A model generated the notes under the pieces. The model did no database searches and was not told the origin of the DNA. It saw only the letters and a program-made list of their open reading frames with translations. A stretch of DNA of 64,000 nt, taken from contig NC_052508.1 in assembly GCF_014356525.2 (NCBI RefSeq), positions 61,817,800-61,881,799 on the forward strand, read 5' to 3'. The position numbers and the translations under genes were made by a program. Below, in pieces: positions 35,641 to 47,857 of the stretch (position 1 is the stretch's first letter; every line of letters starts with the position of its first letter). Origin of the DNA: Nilaparvata lugens. Its lineage: Eukaryota; Arthropoda; Insecta; Hemiptera; Delphacidae.

Positions 35641-36789
35641 TAAAGAGATGAAGAGAGAGAGGGAGAGTGAGAGATACAGTGAGAGAGTGAGTGAGTGAGT
35701 GAGAGGGATTGTTGGTGTCCAGCTGAAAACGGTGAGTCATAGCATGTCTAGACTCTTGTGAGGCAAAGGGATGATGTGGGAGTGGGAGGGGATTCCCTAT
35801 TGATCAACACGAGGGAAACTTCAGGGAAAAGCGGGGGGAGTTACAGGGAAGGAAGGAGGTGGGTGAGTGGGTAGGGAATGAGTCATCCAATCCCTTATCA
35901 ACAAGCCACTGCATAAGCTAGATTCACTTTCAACTGGAGAGCATTGTAGGCCTCCCATTACAACCAATGCTGACAGCTCTAATCGAATCTCACTATTCAG
36001 GCAGCACTGTGAATCAAATTGCCGCACACGCACAAATTGGAAGAGGCATTATTTCATGAACTGTATTACAGAATACCTGGATTGGATTGAATCATGGAGA
36101 TTAGATGAAGGTTTAGAATTAGAAAAATATTTTTATTCATGGATTGAAGTAATATATTTTTCAAGCATATTTATTCATTCTTTCGAGTATTGTTACGATG
36201 GCATTGTTATAGTTGTTGTATCCAGACATCACAGAAACAGTATTCAATCTTAAAAATCAATTTGACTTTTTTATTTTAAATCTGATGTGTATCAATAATA
36301 TTGTTCATGCGAGCCCCTTGACATCTGCCTAGTCTGCCTGTGCCTCTAATCCGGCCCTGCTGTAAGTTGAACATTCAGGTAAATGAGTCGATATAGGCGC
36401 CGAGACGCCTGCAAGGGGCGTCCAGATGTCCAGGCCCTATGACTAGTTGGCTCTAAATAATTGATAAGCTAAATCGGCGTCGCTGTGTCTCTGTCTGGAA
36501 CGACTTTTGACTTTTACCCCCTCCTCAACTCCACAAACCTCACACAAACCCCGACGAAAATAGCACAAAGGGAAAATTCACAATTTACGCAAGTAATAAT
36601 TGTAGTTTACTGAATGAGGTGAACAAGTTTAGGCTAGGCGCCACACGGAAGGGGTTCCCCCTTTTCCCTACTTAACATCTCTCTATCACTCTTTTGCCCT
36701 CCTTTTCTTTCACCTTTCCTCCTATAATAATTCCGTTCTTTCTCTCCTCTCTATTCCCTCTTCTCTTCCTCCTCGAGGGTTAAGTCATT
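35641..36789. other. Intron DNA, unassigned
   Basis: Purine-rich to about 35700, a G-rich patch at 35830-35880 and a pyrimidine-rich patch at 36640-36780. The short frames at 35821-36253 show no family features. Confidence 0.4.
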
Positions 36790-36895
36790 GAGGAAGTAAA
36801 TTAATATTACTTATTTAGTCTGTAGTTAAGTGTATGAGAGGGCCGACTGCGCCCCAACTTCGCCCTCCTAGGTCAAAAATAAAGGCAATCATTCT
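36790..36895 (+). repeat. LINE 3' end, family a, + orientation
   Basis: Inverse of 34966-35060: GAGAGGGCCGACTGCGCCCC, TTCGCCCTCCTAGGTC, AAATAAAGGCAATCATTC, then a TTCTA tail. Confidence 0.75.
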
Positions 36896-36897
36896 AT

Positions 36898-37019
36898 TCT
36901 ATGTAGAAGATGATCTTCGGAAAATAGGCGTTAGGGGATGGAGACGCAAGCCTGCCGATAGAGAGGAGTGGAGAGGCATTCTAGAGGAGGCCAAGGCCCT
37001 GGATGCTGGGCTGTACTAA
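36898..37019 (+). pseudogene. RTE-type LINE ORF C-terminus fragment
   Basis: About 39 codons ending in TAA 37017-37019 encode VEDDLRKIGVRGWRRK, ADREEWRGILEEAKAL. This matches the usual last residues of RTE-clade LINE proteins (D.D...W...A.DR..W). It is fused directly behind the TTCTA tail of the preceding LINE end. A short 3' tail with TATTCTATTCTATTCC follows to about 37112. Confidence 0.75.
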
Positions 37020-37276
37020 GAGTTATATTATACTAAAATTGTTGAACATGGCTGAGTTGAATAGTGGAATAGTTGAGAGGAGCGCCATGGATTAAGTTAG
37101 TATTCTATTCTATTCCTCCTTGTCCGGTTTCATATTTCTTCCTGCTGAATCCTTTAGTGGTATATTTATTTGGTATTTTTAATTGGTTAATTTTCATAAA
37201 TTCTAAATTTGATTGTTAAATTTATTGGTAAATTATGAGATCAACTCAACCTAGAATACGTATTATGAATAACTAC

Positions 37277-37468
37277 CTTTTCTATCAGGTTCTTCTTCTC
37301 TTTTTGCAGTCCATCCTTTTTCTCGCGTTCTTCATCTAATTCTTTCTTTGCTTTGGTCACTTCATTTTCCAGTTCCAGGTATTTGTTTTTGGCATTCTCG
37401 TACTCAATCTCTTTTGTTTCCAAACGCGATTTCCAAGCGTCAATCTCTTGCTTTTGCTGTGTATTGAT
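37277..37468 (-). CDS. Coiled-coil protein, exon 4
   Basis: Minus-strand exon of 192 bases, phase 0 at both ends, between acceptor TTTCTCCAG and donor GTAGTTAT. It encodes 64 residues of continuous charged helix: INTQQKQEIDAWKSRLE, YENAKNKYLELENEV, KAKKELDEEREKKDGL, QKEKKNLIEK. Leucines and other hydrophobics follow heptad spacing. Clean phase joins to exon 3 (40884-41015) and exon 5 (24133-24326) support the model. I do not recognise the protein family. Confidence 0.85.
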
Positions 37469-37731
37469 CTGGAGAAATAGAATTACAAGATTTTGATAGA
37501 TACAAGACAAAATAATAAATAATAGTAGAATAATAGAATAACAATCTCAATTGTGGTTCTCAATTTGTGGTTGTGCTCATTCCCCAAGCTCCATCTTGCT
37601 CTTTTGGGAAAGTAGTTCCTTAATGTTTGATTTTGTGCATTGATCTAATCATTGCAGTGTATATTGTATAGTTTATTGATTTATTTTGTAAATTATGAGG
37701 AATGTAAAAATAAAAAAAATGCAATACTTAC

Positions 37732-37752
37732 ATTCTTCAACAGCAATGCCAT
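37732..37752 (-). CDS. Possible alternative first exon (MALLLKN)
   Basis: On minus, CACAATGG gives an ATG in good context at 37752-37750, seven codons (MALLLKN), then donor GTAAGTATT from 37731. The phase is 0, matching the start of exon 4 only 264 bases on. No acceptor precedes it, so it is not an ordinary internal exon. It would give a shorter isoform beginning just before the main coiled coil. Not proven. Confidence 0.4.
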
Positions 37753-37759
37753 TGTGGTG

Positions 37760-39420
37760 AAATATAATAAAAATAGAATAGATAGTGAATATATACTTTA
37801 TTAGCGAGTATATTCCAGAAATCCAGAAGGTTCAACTTTCAAGACAAGCTTCAACGCAATATTGTGTTTTTCCATAAAAAGTGGTATTAAATAGAGTTCA
37901 GCTATCTAATCACATTTGCAATATTATTACATGTTAATTTGTGAAATGTGGCATAATGATTTTCATGAAGATAATTATAATGAAATCGATTCAATGACCA
38001 ATTCCAATAGATTATTTGTGTTAGAATCGTAATAAATAAATTGAAATTACTGAATCTGAAATGTTATCTTGTACATTTTTCATTTCTCACCTTCTCTTCT
38101 ACAACATGAATATCGAGACTAATCATAATCAAATTAATATTGAGGCAAATAATCGATCTCGCCACGAATTGCGATACTAAAGAAAACATTCCATAAGAAC
38201 AAAGAAAACATTGATCAAATTATTAGGGATCCAATAAAACGTTCAATAGAATGCCTCAAAAGCATCAGCCAATGAGAGTCTATGGTGGGCGTGTACTCGT
38301 ACGTGATTGGTCGACTTCATTCAACATAGTAGATCTCTTAGCTGACGTCAAAAATTACTTCTACGTTCTACCAACAGAACAGTGAGTTAGAAAGAGACGT
38401 TCCATAAGATAACTGCTTGGTTCTCAAGTATAATACTGTATTATTGTGAAATATATTGAAATACTTGCTCTTCATGTACGATTTTTTCCTCATCTTACTT
38501 ATCATTGATATTGATGTACTTTTATTCTTCTCATTATACTAACTTGTCTTTCTATTGAAATTTGATCGATTTCAAACCAAGAGCTCCAATAATTATTCAA
38601 ACTCCGACAATCCGAGTCCCTCTTAGAAGAATAATTTCCGCTTAATTTCCACGAACTTCAAATATGTTCAAAAAGCATTAATACTCTTCTAGCAATGTTC
38701 AATCCTCACAATATATTATTAAACCGGTTATAAAAAGAGTGAATAATAGGTACAATAATAGAGACTGCATCGTTGAAATTCTTGGCGGGGGCTAGCACAA
38801 AATCAAATATTGGGGCGTCTCAAAAAAAAGACAGCAATGTTAAAAATGACTACTGACAACATTTTGTCGTCAGAGGTGCATCCATGGTCTTGAGGTTGGT
38901 GGTCACCCCTGCTGAGTATTTTTGTGAACCAAACGGATTTTAGAAGAATTTCTTAAATTCTTGAGTGTGAAAATTAGTTACTTGAAGTATTAGTTAAGCA
39001 TTGGGAGCATTGATATAATTATTTATTAAAGAAATGCTGACAGTAAATTTTTAAGTGAATCTCAGTTTACCAGACTGTATGGCTTCTAGAAAAGTCAATA
39101 GTTCATCACATAATTTTCCTCCTACTCATTCATTATCTGAGAGAAAATCCCAACTCTATTGAAACGTAGTTGAAAGGTCAACGGTCAAGTGACTTCTGCT
39201 ACATTGCAAGTTAGTTATCTAGTATTATTTGTCAAAACAATAAGTTTTATAATAAATAAACAAATATATGAGCTAGTTTAATAATAAAATAACATGCTAT
39301 ATAAACACAATACTATAATTATTACTCAAAACGGGCCGCATCTATAAACAAACAAATACTGTACATATAAAAAACAAACGAATGCAATAGAAAATTATAA
39401 TATAAAACAATATATTTATA
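37760..39420. other. Intron DNA, unassigned
   Basis: AT-rich. Around 38270-38400 is a less AT-rich patch with CCAAT, GGGCGTGT and TGACGTCA-like words, which could be promoter sequence for the exon at 37732-37752 or simply a repeat. Nothing else recognised. Confidence 0.35.
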
Positions 39421-39423
39421 TTA

Positions 39424-40376
39424 GGGTACAAACACACTGAAAGCGGTGCGTGGCGTGGCCTGCCTGGTCAGAGCGTTCATATGATACACACAGGAAACAT
39501 CTGAGCGTCAAGCGTCAAGGGCCTAGAAAATGGCGTTGTCTAAGTTTTCACGGACATTGTGAGAAAAATTACTTAATTGGATTTTAGCTAAGCCTGCTAG
39601 GACAGAGTGGGTTAATGAAATTAACTTGGATCGTCGACTATTTGTTGAATATCACTATCTGTTTAATGTCACGATTTTTTTAGTACATGCGAATATCAAC
39701 TTTAACCTTTGATTATATTTTGACAAGAGTGAAGCCTGATTTGGAAAAACAAGTCACCAATTGGAGGAATCCAATATCTGCTGAAGAAAGATTTGTAATA
39801 ACACTAAGGTAACCTTTTTTTATTAGAAATAAACGTTTAACATATAGAAAAACCATGAAATAAAATATGAACTAGATTTCCCCACAATATTTACTAGATG
39901 GTGAGAGAATTGATGAATTTTTAAAATCTCATAGAAATATGAATGAAATTAATTAGAAAAGCCTTACTTTTGATTCCAAAGTGCAATAAATGAATTTTCT
40001 CTCTTGAATAATCTAATAATACACATTACAGGGGAATTTGGGCAAACATTAGATTTACTAGTGTAGTAGATGGTGAGAAAATGTAGTAGAATATTTGCAT
40101 TATTATGTACTTAATACTATATTAATACTTGCATTATCATTTACAAGAGTATACCACTAGTATGTACATTAGTAGGGCACTCGCACTTTGACGCTTTGAC
40201 GCTCCGCTCGTAGACGCTCCAAAAAACAAACCAGCTTGTTCCAAAGTTTGACGCCACGCTCCGCTCCGCTCTGAGAGTAGACGCTTACAGTGTGTTTTAG
40301 CTCATTACTTAACATGATATTGTTCACGACGCTCCTCAACGCCACGCCACGCTCCGCTTTCAGCGTGGTTATACCC
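39424..40376. mobile_element. 953-bp TIR element, TSD TTA
   Basis: Left end GGGTACAAACACACTGAAAG and right end, reverse-complemented, GGGTATAACCACGCTGAAAG start terminal inverted repeats that go on with CGGTGCGTGGCGTGG / CGGAGCGTGGCGTGG. TTA flanks both ends (39421-39423, 40377-40379), a PIF/Harbinger-type signature. The right arm is rich in GACGCTCCGCTC repeats. No transposase. Confidence 0.85.
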
Positions 40377-40883
40377 TTACAATAATTTAATATATTTATA
40401 AACAATATATTAACTACTCTTCAAACTTTCTTATCGAAGCATGATGCTTCCTTAAACTAATGTGTGGCTGGAGATCGAGATGGACGTCAATATAAATTAG
40501 AAAACCTATTGCGCAATACTAATGTTCTACCCTACTACTACTACTACTGATAGCGTGGTAACAGCCGAAACTAGAATCAATCTCCTTGTGTACAATGAGA
40601 CTTCGGTGATAATGCAAAACTACTACACAAGAAAATATATCATTATCTAATCAATTTTAATTGCCAAATTTGCCTGCATGCTTTCCTGTGAATTCAAATC
40701 ATTACTTGGTATCAATCATTACTTGCTAGGTCTTGAAATATTTACGAAATGACAATCATACACGGATCATAGAAATCTAACTCGAAATATGTAAAAACTA
40801 CATGTATACTATGTGGATCAGGACACAAATACTATGCTCAACTAGGAATTGCACAGGGAAATTGAGGAAGGAAGGTAACTTAC

Positions 40884-41015
40884 GGTTCTCAGTTTTTCAA
40901 TTTTCCTAAGACAGCTAGCTTCGATAATTTTACTCCGCCTATTTTCAACATCAATTTCGGCAGCTTTTCGTTGCTCCTCCTCAAATTGCTGCTTGACAAG
41001 TCCAAGTTCTGATTC
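40884..41015 (-). CDS. Coiled-coil protein, exon 3
   Basis: Minus-strand exon of 132 bases, phase 0 at both ends, acceptor TTTTTTTTAAAG and donor GTAAGTTA. It encodes 44 residues (ESELGLVKQQFEEEQRKA, AEIDVENRRSKIIEAS, CLRKIEKLRT) of charged coiled-coil type. The previous accepted exon is 17.5 kb upstream at 58502, so further exons may be hidden in that intron. Confidence 0.82.
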
Positions 41016-41337
41016 CTTTAAAAAAAATTCAATTTGAACCTTCATTATGTAAACAATGAATTCATATTCATACCAAGTCATGTATCTTGAGAGATTATTG
41101 CAATCGGGATAGAACGATAATATTTTTTGATGACTTGATTACTGTGAGCTTAACATTTGTTTTCTTAATCTTGTAAGTTGCTTTTCCTATAACTGGATAA
41201 ACGTATTTTGGTTAGTATACATAATAAAACAAATTGAAGCCACTTTTTCATTGAAAAATGTATAGACTAGTTTTAATTGTTGGACCATTCATTATCAATG
41301 AATCATGTTGTCCTTCAGCTGTAGCCTGAATGCTACA

Positions 41338-41512
41338 GGTTATGCCCACGATGGGCATGTCTTGTCTCGACCAATGACAGCATTTCATCTAGAACAGCGA
41401 GCTACCAATTATGTGGCTTCATTCACAGTATATTATGTTTCTCCATGTTCAAGATACTGAAGCTCTGGCTACGATGGGCGTGTCTTTTCTCGGCCAATGA
41501 CAGCCCTCTTAT
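41338..41512. repeat. Duplicated CCAAT-containing motif
   Basis: ACGATGGGCATGTCTTGTCT then CGACCAATGACAGC at about 41349-41382 is repeated about 120 bases later (41472-41505) with few changes. A related GGGCGTGT and inverted CCAAT pair is at 38286-38316. Confidence 0.7.
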
Positions 41513-41519
41513 TGTATCT

Positions 41520-42640
41520 ACTATAAGAGTATATTCTGTTCTGTTTTCAATAGCTAGAGATGAACTACTTTTCGAATTTTCTAATTTGACTCACTAGATG
41601 TTTCAATAAAGATCGCAGGAGTTGTACCAAATTCATGTTTATTCTATTTATTCAGAATTATTGAGCCCAATTTGATATTCTTCTCTCTATTATTCTTTAT
41701 TGTTTTTTCCTCGATATGAGAAATTAAACTTTGGAGTAGACCTACATTGACAGTGATACATAATTTTCAGAAATTCAATCTCATAAAAATTGATAATTTC
41801 TTATGATATAGTTGTCAGAATATAATTCTGAATCGCTGTTTTTCCATTGAAAAAGGAAGAGTATTATTATTTCCAACCTATTTAATATTATTGAGAGGAA
41901 ATTATAAAACTAAATTCTTTTAATTTATTTATTAATTCTAATTAAAGAGGTATAATAACAATCAAGTATCAAGCATCTATGCACATTATTGACAAAATAC
42001 TGTAAGTGACAATATAGAAAAGGATGAATTGAGGAAATGAAAAATATCAATTCAAAACGAGGCAAGTTCATACCACAGTAAATATTGCAACAAGTAGAAA
42101 TTCTATTTCTGGAGAGTCTCTCATGAGCGAAAAACAGCCTACTGGCGCTAGTGTGACGAGTTTTAGACTCAAACCTTCTTTTCTGTTTTTATGACTGTGT
42201 TGCATTCAGATTTTGGTATAGAAGAGGGCCGAGTGATGTGAGGAGGGGGTGGGTTAGAGAGTAACAATCTAAAAATGAAATCTGACGTCGACTGCCGTCT
42301 GAGAACTGGCGTCTGGCGTCTTACTGAAGAAGAGAGAGAGTGAGTGAGGAAGAAGGAGTGATTAGATTTTTTCAAATTAAATTTCTTCATTCATGTAAGT
42401 AACAATATTTGCTTACTTAGCCTATACACTTGTTTACTATAAATGTAACAATAGCCTATAATATATAGCTGATTATTCATTCTATTTTACAAAATATGAA
42501 GATTTATCAAACAGAACGAAAATTGGATGCAATCAAAATTTCGATAATACAGTATAAATATAGTAAATTGTAATTGAACTGAAATAATTGACGGATTTTC
42601 AACAAATAATTGTCGATTCTTGGATCATGATTATAAAATA
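41520..42640. other. Intron DNA, unassigned
   Basis: AT-rich sequence. A purine-rich patch at about 42325-42360 is the only feature noticed. Confidence 0.4.
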
Positions 42641-42654
42641 ATATCCTCTCCATT

Positions 42655-42830
42655 GAAAGAGAGAGAGAGAGAGTGGGAGAGTGAGTGTGCGAGAGAATTG
42701 AATTGAATAAAATAATTGACTGTATTAAAGGGCGGAATTAGGACTCTAGGTCCTCTCTGCCACACAACCCTTCACATTTCTCACAGTAAGAGAGAGAGAA
42801 AAAGGAAAAGAGAGACCATGAAAAACAGGA
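42655..42830 (-). repeat. LINE 3' end, family c, beside GAGA tract
   Basis: GAGAGA tract at 42658-42695, then on minus the LINE tail ACCTAGAGTCCTAATTCCGC and an AATAC/AATTCAATTC tail. Matches 35506-35580. Confidence 0.65.
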
Positions 42831-43039
42831 GAATTATATAATGAGCAAAAAGGAACGAGATATTGGAGGAATAGACTAGATTAGATTTTATGTATAAGAG
42901 TGATTTTTCTCAATGAAGCATATCCTATACAATGTTTAAATTGAAACATTTTTCAACGATATGGAGCATTAGTTCAGAGAATTCAAAATTTTAAAGTAAC
43001 TAATAACTAATGTTTGAACAACTCATGATGTGGAGTCTA

Positions 43040-43330
43040 TATAGAGAGAGAGAAGAATAAGCATAGAGATCCCAAATCAGAATAAATGAAAACGAAAGAA
43101 AGAGAGAGAGTAAGAAACAGATGAAACGAGTGGAAACAAGTGAAAAAGAGAGAAAAAAAGAAAAACGAAGAGAAGTAAATGGATACTTGGAAATAAGAGA
43201 TTGAAGATTTTAAGTGATCAATTATGGAAAATGGTAAACAGAAGAAGAGGAGGCTGTTGAAAAAGAGTGGAAAGGAGAGAAGAGAATTGGACAAGAAAGA
43301 GGGAATATATATAAATGAGATAAATGTAAT
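43040..43330. repeat. Purine-rich tract
   Basis: Nearly all A/G on +, like 34090-34965. Non-coding. Confidence 0.85.
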
Positions 43331-43651
43331 GAATTGAAAAGTGGATAAAATTGGAGCATGATTAGATGAACAGGAATATAATGAAATCACTTTCAATAGT
43401 CAGCCTTCTTTACCTCATTGTACCAATACTGACGATCTAGGGTGAATCTGTATTATATAAATATTTCTAACATATTTTCAGAGTTGAAAAACATGATCAA
43501 GTGATAAAAACTTCGAGTCACGGGTAGGAAGAGCTTGATCATCTATAGAACATGAGATAGAAGGGTATATAAGAGAAGGATTGATAGTTCATCTAAAAAT
43601 GAACTACATATTATAACGTCGACATGAACTGAAGAAGAGAATAGAGAATGC

Positions 43652-44197
43652 TATAGTGAGGTCCACATTATAATGGCAGTATTTGATTAGCAATGCTACT
43701 AGTATTGCTATCCTTGTCTATCATTCAAAAAAGCTGTTAGCGCTATCTCTTTCTCACTTTGCACTGTCTTTCAACAATCTAGAAATGATAATTAATTAAC
43801 AAAATATCACATCTTTCTTTCTTTCTCTCTGCCCCGCCTGTGCCTCACAGCGTCGGGGTAGCCTCGGACCACCGCCTCCAGTTGTCCCGATCCACAGCCA
43901 GCCTCCGCATCTGCCCCACCGTCTTTCCTCTCTCCTCTCCCAATCTTCTTATGTGCTCTTCATAATTATCTATCTCATCTTAATTATGAAAATTCATTAT
44001 GAAATTATTGAAAAATATAATTTATTGCTTAATAGAATATAATTGATTATTTTATACGAGAATGAACAGTTAATATCAGGCCTACATCAATAAACCTGTA
44101 TCAGCTACCGTCCATAGAAGGCATTGACAAACAGAAGATCGGCAACGTTGTTCTCCTATCTTTCTCCACTGCCATTATAACGTGGACCCCACTATAG
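43652..44197. mobile_element. TIR element with RTE fragment inside
   Basis: TATAGTGAGGTCCACATTAT (43652) faces ATAACGTGGACCCCACTATA (to 44197): a 28-bp terminal inverted repeat, TATA at the very ends. The right arm also shows ATTGACAAACAGAAGAT against the left ATCCTTGTCTATCATTC region. Holds the minus-strand LINE fragment at 43845-43977. Confidence 0.8.
43845..43977 (-). pseudogene. RTE-type LINE ORF C-terminus fragment
   Basis: On minus, an open stretch encodes YEEHIRRLGEERGKTVGQMR then RLAVDRDNWRRWSEATPTL and TGA (43845-43847). The LAxDRDxWR...TPTL ending is diagnostic of RTE-clade LINE proteins. GC content is far above that of the surroundings. Only the last 44 or so codons remain, as expected for a 5'-truncated insertion. 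Confidence 0.8.
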
Positions 44198-44199
44198 AG

Positions 44200-44790
44200 G
44201 GAAGAGAAAGAGAAGAAGAGAATAAAACAGAATAAAAATAAAGAAGTGAAAGCGATAGCATGGAATGAGAGGAAATACTCTCTAAAGAAGATAGTCCTCT
44301 CTAGAAAAAAAAACACTTTTCTAATAAGAAGATAAAAGAGCAAGCTAGGAGAGAGAACTATTACAATCGAAAAACGAAACACGCACTTCAATAAATTTAG
44401 GGGTAGGAGCAAAGTAAAATGAGCAAAGCTCATGGGAAAGTATCTCAAGAAGAAGGAGAGACAGAGACAGAGAGAAGAAAGACATTGACAGAGAACAATT
44501 CACTCTTTAATAAAACTCTAGGAGTAGGTGAGAAGATGAATATTTGATTATTTTTCAGAACAGAAAGAAACATTCACTAAGAATATAAGGAGAAAAGGCA
44601 AGTGTCAATAGAGAGAAAGAAGGAAGTTAAGGATGGAAGTAGAGTATAAGATGAAAATCAGGGGGGGTCGGGGAGAGACACAAGCAAGAAAGAGGATTAG
44701 AAAGAATACGGATCACAGTTTGAAAGATAGAAAGGGATAATGAGAAGAGTTCAATAAAGAAGAGGAAGAGCACAAGTAGGTAGCGGTGAT
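44200..44790. repeat. Purine-rich tract
   Basis: GAGA/AGAA-rich on + with scattered pyrimidines, similar to 34090-34965. The G-rich word CAGGGGGGGTCGGGGAG lies at about 44660. Confidence 0.75.
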
Positions 44791-45292
44791 ACGAACAACG
44801 CTAAAAATAAACATGACATGTACGTTACAGTTTGAAATTCAACTTAACTTCAACAGGGTCAGATTTCGAGAAACGAGGGGACCTAGCCGTCATTTCGAAG
44901 TACTTTGAACAGAATTTTTTCCTTCAAGTTTATTTCCTCAAAAGAAATGGTTATTGTTGAAAAAAGTTTTCAAACAGAGGTGAATTCCATATTCTTTCAA
45001 TCTATCAATATGTTTCACTGTTATATCTGAATCTGTCATTCAATCTACTAATAAAAATGAGCGTATTAATGATAAATACGCATGAGCGTATCATCATTAT
45101 CACCAAATGAAATTACATCTGTACATTTTTCTCCACAAAATTTACACAATGCATGTAAACATTTTTCATCAGTAGAAGTAGGATAATTTTCTCAAATTTT
45201 TATGAGTTCGAATACGTCAAACACAATAGTAACCTGAAATAGTGATGGTAACGAGTTGGTGCACCCCCGCCCACCACAATTATTCAAATTAT

Positions 45293-45830
45293 TTTTCCTA
45301 CAGTTACGTTGAAAAGTGGCCATTGCTGCACTGATTACAGAACGCAAAGAATCACTTTTCTGCTCTAGTGCGGGAAAAATTTTTCTGCACTCCAGATTTG
45401 CAACATGGCAACGCAAAATACTTAGTAGGTTATATGGAGCACCAGTGCAGCAAAATCAAAATGAAGTTGGTAACAGTGACTGTTGTGGCTGCTATAGTGA
45501 GCAGAGCTGCAACGAAGCACAACGCGCTAATTATTATTCATTATAATTATATTATAACCAAAGACAACGAGGACTTTAGGATTAAGAATTTTAACAATAA
45601 TAAAATTACACAGAAAAACATTTGATGCATTTCAGGCAATTTTACCCATAATTACCCACTTTTCATATTCAATGGTAACTGTAAGAAAAACTTAATGTGA
45701 AATACGTGCGCAAAGTTCCTCTGCTGCACTCAAGAAACCATTCCGCCCTCGCCTACTGCTCGGGCGTAAACGTTTCTTTCGGTGCAGCAAACTGTCACTT
45801 TGCGCACTAGTTGCACAAATAACTAAATTG
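45293..45830 (+). repeat. Second copy of foldback arm repeat
   Basis: About 540 bases nearly identical to 30605-31142: TTTTTCCTACAGTTACGTTG, then TCTAGTGCGGGAAAAATTTT, and the same right end GTTGCACAAATAACTA. Here only one arm is present. The apparent 76-85-codon frames also occur in the other copy but show no protein family. Confidence 0.9.
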
Positions 45831-47670
45831 TGTTTCTTAAATTAATTAAATGTATGAAATCTACTCTGTTGCATGATATGAAGTGAAATAAACAGGACCC
45901 ATTTGTATTTATTATTATCACCAGACTACTCTATTTTTTAATAATTTATTGACTACCACTATTAAAACACAAACTGGTTAAAAGCAGTTGTTGAGTTTTC
46001 ACGAAACTCCTAGTAAATATTTTGAAAAAGAGTTCAAAAGTTATGCAAACAGTTATACTTTAAATCTTATTTACATTTTTTCAATGAATAAGAATTTGAT
46101 AATAAGAAATAATTATTCATAAGAGTATAATAATGACTTGTTGAATAATATAATTGAAGACTCATTGCCAAGTTATAAAACCATTCATTGATAACTTATT
46201 TTCTTTTCACTATGTTATGATCCACTACCGAATAGATTGAAAAATAGTTTTAATTATATTGGCATTGATTGAGTGATTAGATTGACTGGCTGCCTTTGAG
46301 AGGACAAAGATTAGACTAAATCGAAGCCCTAATGAAAGAAGAGAGATTAGAAAATATAAAGGATATTTTCATTTAAATCGTATTCGAAAATGATAAAATT
46401 TTACTAACAGATTTAACTTCTACAATTCTCATGAGTACAATAAGAGCAAACAACAACGAAGGGGATCACCCACAAGCTGAATAAATTATTTCCATTCTTA
46501 CGGAAAACTCAAATGACTCATCGGTATGAACGAACTGCTTTTAATTTGATTATTCAAGTTTTTCTTCATGTATGATTTATTATAATATTGTACAGTATCT
46601 CATTCTATTCGGTACATGTTTTACTTCTCACTGGTTTTGAAAAGCAGGGAAACTAGACGCCAGGGTGAAAGAGAAAGAAGGAGAACACTGTTTGGAGAGA
46701 TGAAAAGGAATAAGACGGAGATGGAAAGAAGACGGAAGTTCAATGCTGTGATTGATACGTCATTACTCTCTACACTGTGGAATTAACTCGAAATTTGAAT
46801 CATACTCAGCACAACCAAAATACTGTCTAGCTTAAATAAAATATGCATAAAACATTCAAACACAAAATCAATGTATTCTTTTAAATGATGACCGTACCCG
46901 ACAACATTAATCCATACTTCGAAATGATTTTCCACCGAATTGACTCATACTTAGGTACCGCAACCAAAATACTCTACTAGCTTACAAGATATGCATGAAA
47001 CATTCAAACAGAACAGAATCGATTTATTTTTCCTGCCGCCACGTATCGACGGTGGATAACAATCAAGGAACAACTATTTTATAGTGGCTTTGTAGAATCA
47101 AATGGTTGGGATGAAAAAATGTCCAATTCTATGGATTGACTTGAGTCTCAACATTGATTGAGTGGAAAGCATTGAGTCAGTTCAAAAAGAATCTCATTCG
47201 GGATACTGAATGTGGAGATGACCTGAAAGCTGCGAGAGTCCAAAGAAGTTGAAGAGTTCACCTCTGGAAATTTATTATTACGATGCAGAGAAAAGTCATT
47301 CATGTTTGATTTGGAAATAAACAATCAGACCAGACTCCAAACTTGTTCAACAGTTATTCACCATGCAAGGCATTCTAACACATGAGTAAGCACAGCGCAA
47401 TTATATTTTCTTTGAAAAAATAAATTTGAGGAAGATATTACTATTACAGTAGTTAATTTTCATTTTCACTGTGAATAAAGAAATTCCTAGCTATTTTTGT
47501 TATAATCTATAATAATTTATATGGCAGAATACAATGTGATAGGATATAATATGATGTGATGCAAGAAGTTTTAAAAGTAGAGTGCAAAGATATTGTTTGG
47601 GGACCTGAAGAGATTGATCTGAAGAGCAAGGGAGCTTGTAGAGAAAAAATCACCTCACAAGTTAAATTTA
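45831..47670. other. Intron DNA, unassigned
   Basis: AT-rich. A purine-rich patch at about 46660-46740 was noticed, and a duplicated phrase CAACCAAAATACT near 46812 and 46970. No exon recognised. Confidence 0.4.
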
Positions 47671-47679
47671 ACTCCTCCT

Positions 47680-47790
47680 CCTCCTTCTCCTCCTCCTTGC
47701 TCCTTCTCAATTTCCTGCTACCACACCTTCTCCACCACATTATCCTCCTCGGCAACATTTTCCTCCTACTTCTTCTCATCCAACCTATTG
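47680..47790. repeat. CTC/CTT pyrimidine tract
   Basis: CTCCTCCTCCTTCTCCTCCT-type sequence with few purines. The frames across it on both strands are artefacts. Confidence 0.85.
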
Positions 47791-47857
47791 TCCAAAGTCT
47801 TTCTAGAATTAAAAAAAAGTACAGGTCAAGTCAGAAGGCTGCACGGTTTATGTAAGA

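Noticed and set aside
35830..35880. G-quadruplex
   Set aside because: Several GGG runs, but the spacing of four runs is irregular and loops are long; too weak.
47507..47855. Arg/Lys/Glu-rich and Leu-rich proteins
   Set aside because: Both strands of a CTC/CTT tract; composition artefact.
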